The position numbers and the translations under genes are program-made. A stretch of 7,579 nt of DNA from Bacteroidota bacterium (GTDB lineage: Bacteria; Bacteroidota; Ignavibacteria; Kapaibacteriales; UBA2268), in assembly GCA_022708005.1 (NCBI GenBank), contig JAKIZN010000071.1:1-7579 (forward strand), read 5' to 3'. The notes beneath the pieces are model-generated. The model saw nothing but the letters and a program-made list of their open reading frames with translations, had not been told where the DNA came from and made no database searches. Positions 6,253 to 7,579 of this stretch are shown here, piece by piece. Every line of letters begins with the position of its first letter. Positions within the stretch are counted from its first letter, which is position 1.

Positions 6253-7579
6253 ATGATGAAAAAATTCCTTGCTACAATGCTTTCACTCGTGGTCATTCCT
6301 TTGATATTGACCGCACAAAGCTTTGAAATTAAACCAGTATCAGCAGACCGCCCCGCTGACGCAACTTTTAGGGTACCGTACATGATAAAGGCAGATGTTC
6401 CTTCTGTTCTAAAGCCATCTTCTTACCAGACATTAGGAGCAAAGTACATATCATTCAAAACATCTTCGGGGAACGACTTAAGAGGAAGTTGGATGTTTAT
6501 AGAAGACACCGAGCCTATTACTTATGAACCAAAGTCTAATACATTTGTTGTTGCAGGTCGCGATATTATTGCCACTGAAGAAGGGCAACCTTTCCACCTG
6601 CAAACAGGTATTGTTTATACAATCAGTTCCAACAATAATGGCAAAACATGGACAACTCCTACTGAAATTTTTAGACAGCAAAGTAACTTTGACGTAATGC
6701 CGACCATAGCTGTAGCTAATCCGTCTGGCTCAAATGATCCTGCAGATTTCTCCTATTTTGTTTATAGTAGAGTTGCAAGAGCAGAAGAAGGTCAAACATC
6801 AGCTCCTTTCTATGGCGCTCATTTTATTTTCGTATCGCCCGACGGTGCTGACCAAATTGCATTGAAAGGTCCGGACTTAAATAACCCTTCGCAACGTCAA
6901 AAATGGTTCAAAACAAATGCTGTTACTACATCAAAAAATGATAAAGACTATGCAGTTTTAGCTGGACAGCTTTTGCCAGATGAAGGTTTCCAAGGCGGTA
7001 ACTACGGCTGCGCTCATATAGACATGACTGACATCGACGTTTTATCTTCAATTCCTAATGCTTGGGCAGTAACAAAATTCAGACAGCCAGACAACCCAAC
7101 TTCAGGTTCGCATTATAACAATGGTATTTATATCGATAACGACGCTAATGGAACAGTTTATGCGTGCGTAGCTAATATGTTCGTAGACGACCCAGAAAGC
7201 AGAGTTGTTGGTTTTTCAAAATCTGATGATAATGGAATGACTTGGTCAGAATTTGAGAAGATGAGCCCTCAAATACTATCGAACTACGCAGTATCTCAAG
7301 GTGCTTATAAAGATTCGGTATTCATTGCTCCTTATGAAGCAAATGCTTTTGTGGTTTATGGAACTGATAAATTTAGCTACTTTACCCGTTTATACGTAAA
7401 TATGCCTTATCCAATTGAAGACGAAAGCCATATTGTTGAAATTAAATATGACGAAGGCACATGGTCAATACACAAGGTTGCTACTTTACTAAATCCAGAA
7501 ATGGCTTTTGGCAGGATGTGGGCAATTAACTTGCAAAAACCACAAGAAACCAGTACGGACGACGAACTCATTCCATTCC
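6253..7579 (+). CDS. Exported protein with Asp-box (BNR/sialidase-like) repeats (3' truncated)
   Basis: The frame is open from ATG 6253 to the window end, with 442 residues visible and no stop. The N-terminus is a clear signal peptide: MMKKF, a hydrophobic core (LATMLSLVVIPLIL) and TAQSF, with likely cleavage at the A-Q bond near residue 21, so it crosses the inner membrane by Sec. Two Asp-box motifs, SSNNNGKTW (125-133) and SKSDDNGMTW (322-331), mark the beta-hairpin turns of sialidase/BNR-like beta-propellers. Segments such as DNDANGTVYACVANMF (295-310) also look like propeller blades. Asp boxes show the fold, not catalysis: no arginine triad or other sialidase active site can be assigned, so enzyme activity should not be assumed. 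A T9SS sorting domain may lie downstream, as in the first gene, but is outside the window. It has its own promoter and ribosome binding site and is divergent from tex. Confidence 0.85.
   Translation, partial: MMKKFLATMLSLVVIPLILTAQSFEIKPVSADRPADATFRVPYMIKADVPSVLKPSSYQTLGAKYISFKTSSGNDLRGSWMFIEDTEPITYEPKSNTFVVAGRDIIATEEGQPFHLQTGIVYTISSNNNGKTWTTPTEIFRQQSNFDVMPTIAVANPSGSNDPADFSYFVYSRVARAEEGQTSAPFYGAHFIFVSPDGADQIALKGPDLNNPSQRQKWFKTNAVTTSKNDKDYAVLAGQLLPDEGFQGGNYGCAHIDMTDIDVLSSIPNAWAVTKFRQPDNPTSGSHYNNGIYIDNDANGTVYACVANMFVDDPESRVVGFSKSDDNGMTWSEFEKMSPQILSNYAVSQGAYKDSVFIAPYEANAFVVYGTDKFSYFTRLYVNMPYPIEDESHIVEIKYDEGTWSIHKVATLLNPEMAFGRMWAINLQKPQETSTDDELIPF

Noticed and set aside
6478..6681. A 67-residue minus-strand open frame
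   Set aside because: It is antisense to the exported Asp-box protein, whose signal peptide and motifs show the plus frame is the real one.

Overview
The window most likely comes from a Bacteroidota/Chlorobi-group bacterium, of the Ignavibacteria or Kapabacteria kind. The reasons are a large secreted protein built from immunoglobulin-like and ASH-type beta-sandwich repeats with a type IX secretion (T9SS) C-terminal sorting domain, an AT-rich genome, weak Shine-Dalgarno signals and TAnnTTTG-type promoter boxes. The phylum-level placement is fairly secure; anything finer is inference.

Layout. Positions 1-2601 (+) hold the 3' part of a large surface or secreted repeat protein whose start lies upstream of the window. 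Five bases later, 2607-3458 (+) encodes a family 2 glycosyltransferase, probably on the same transcript. Positions 3459-3829 are a non-coding convergent junction packed with structure: a short GC hairpin next to an IS-end-like sequence, a 12-bp-arm GTAGAGACG palindrome, a 32-base near-palindrome, a degenerate 9-bp tandem repeat, a strong stem-loop followed by a U-run that suits a tex terminator, and an imperfect stem next to the tex stop codon. Positions 3830-6034 (-) encode the transcription accessory/RNA-binding protein Tex, complete except for an apparent deletion of about 11 residues in its S1 domain. An AT-rich divergent promoter region (6035-6252) follows. Then 6253-7579 (+) holds the 5' part of a second exported protein, with a signal peptide and two Asp-box (BNR) motifs typical of sialidase-like beta-propellers; it runs off the window.

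Functionally this is two secreted or surface proteins and a sugar transferase around a housekeeping gene. The sequence does not show that they act in one pathway. I see no convincing new multi-gene system. The items most worth a second look are the palindrome-dense junction, the strand-specific folding of the putative tex terminator and the shortened S1 domain of Tex.
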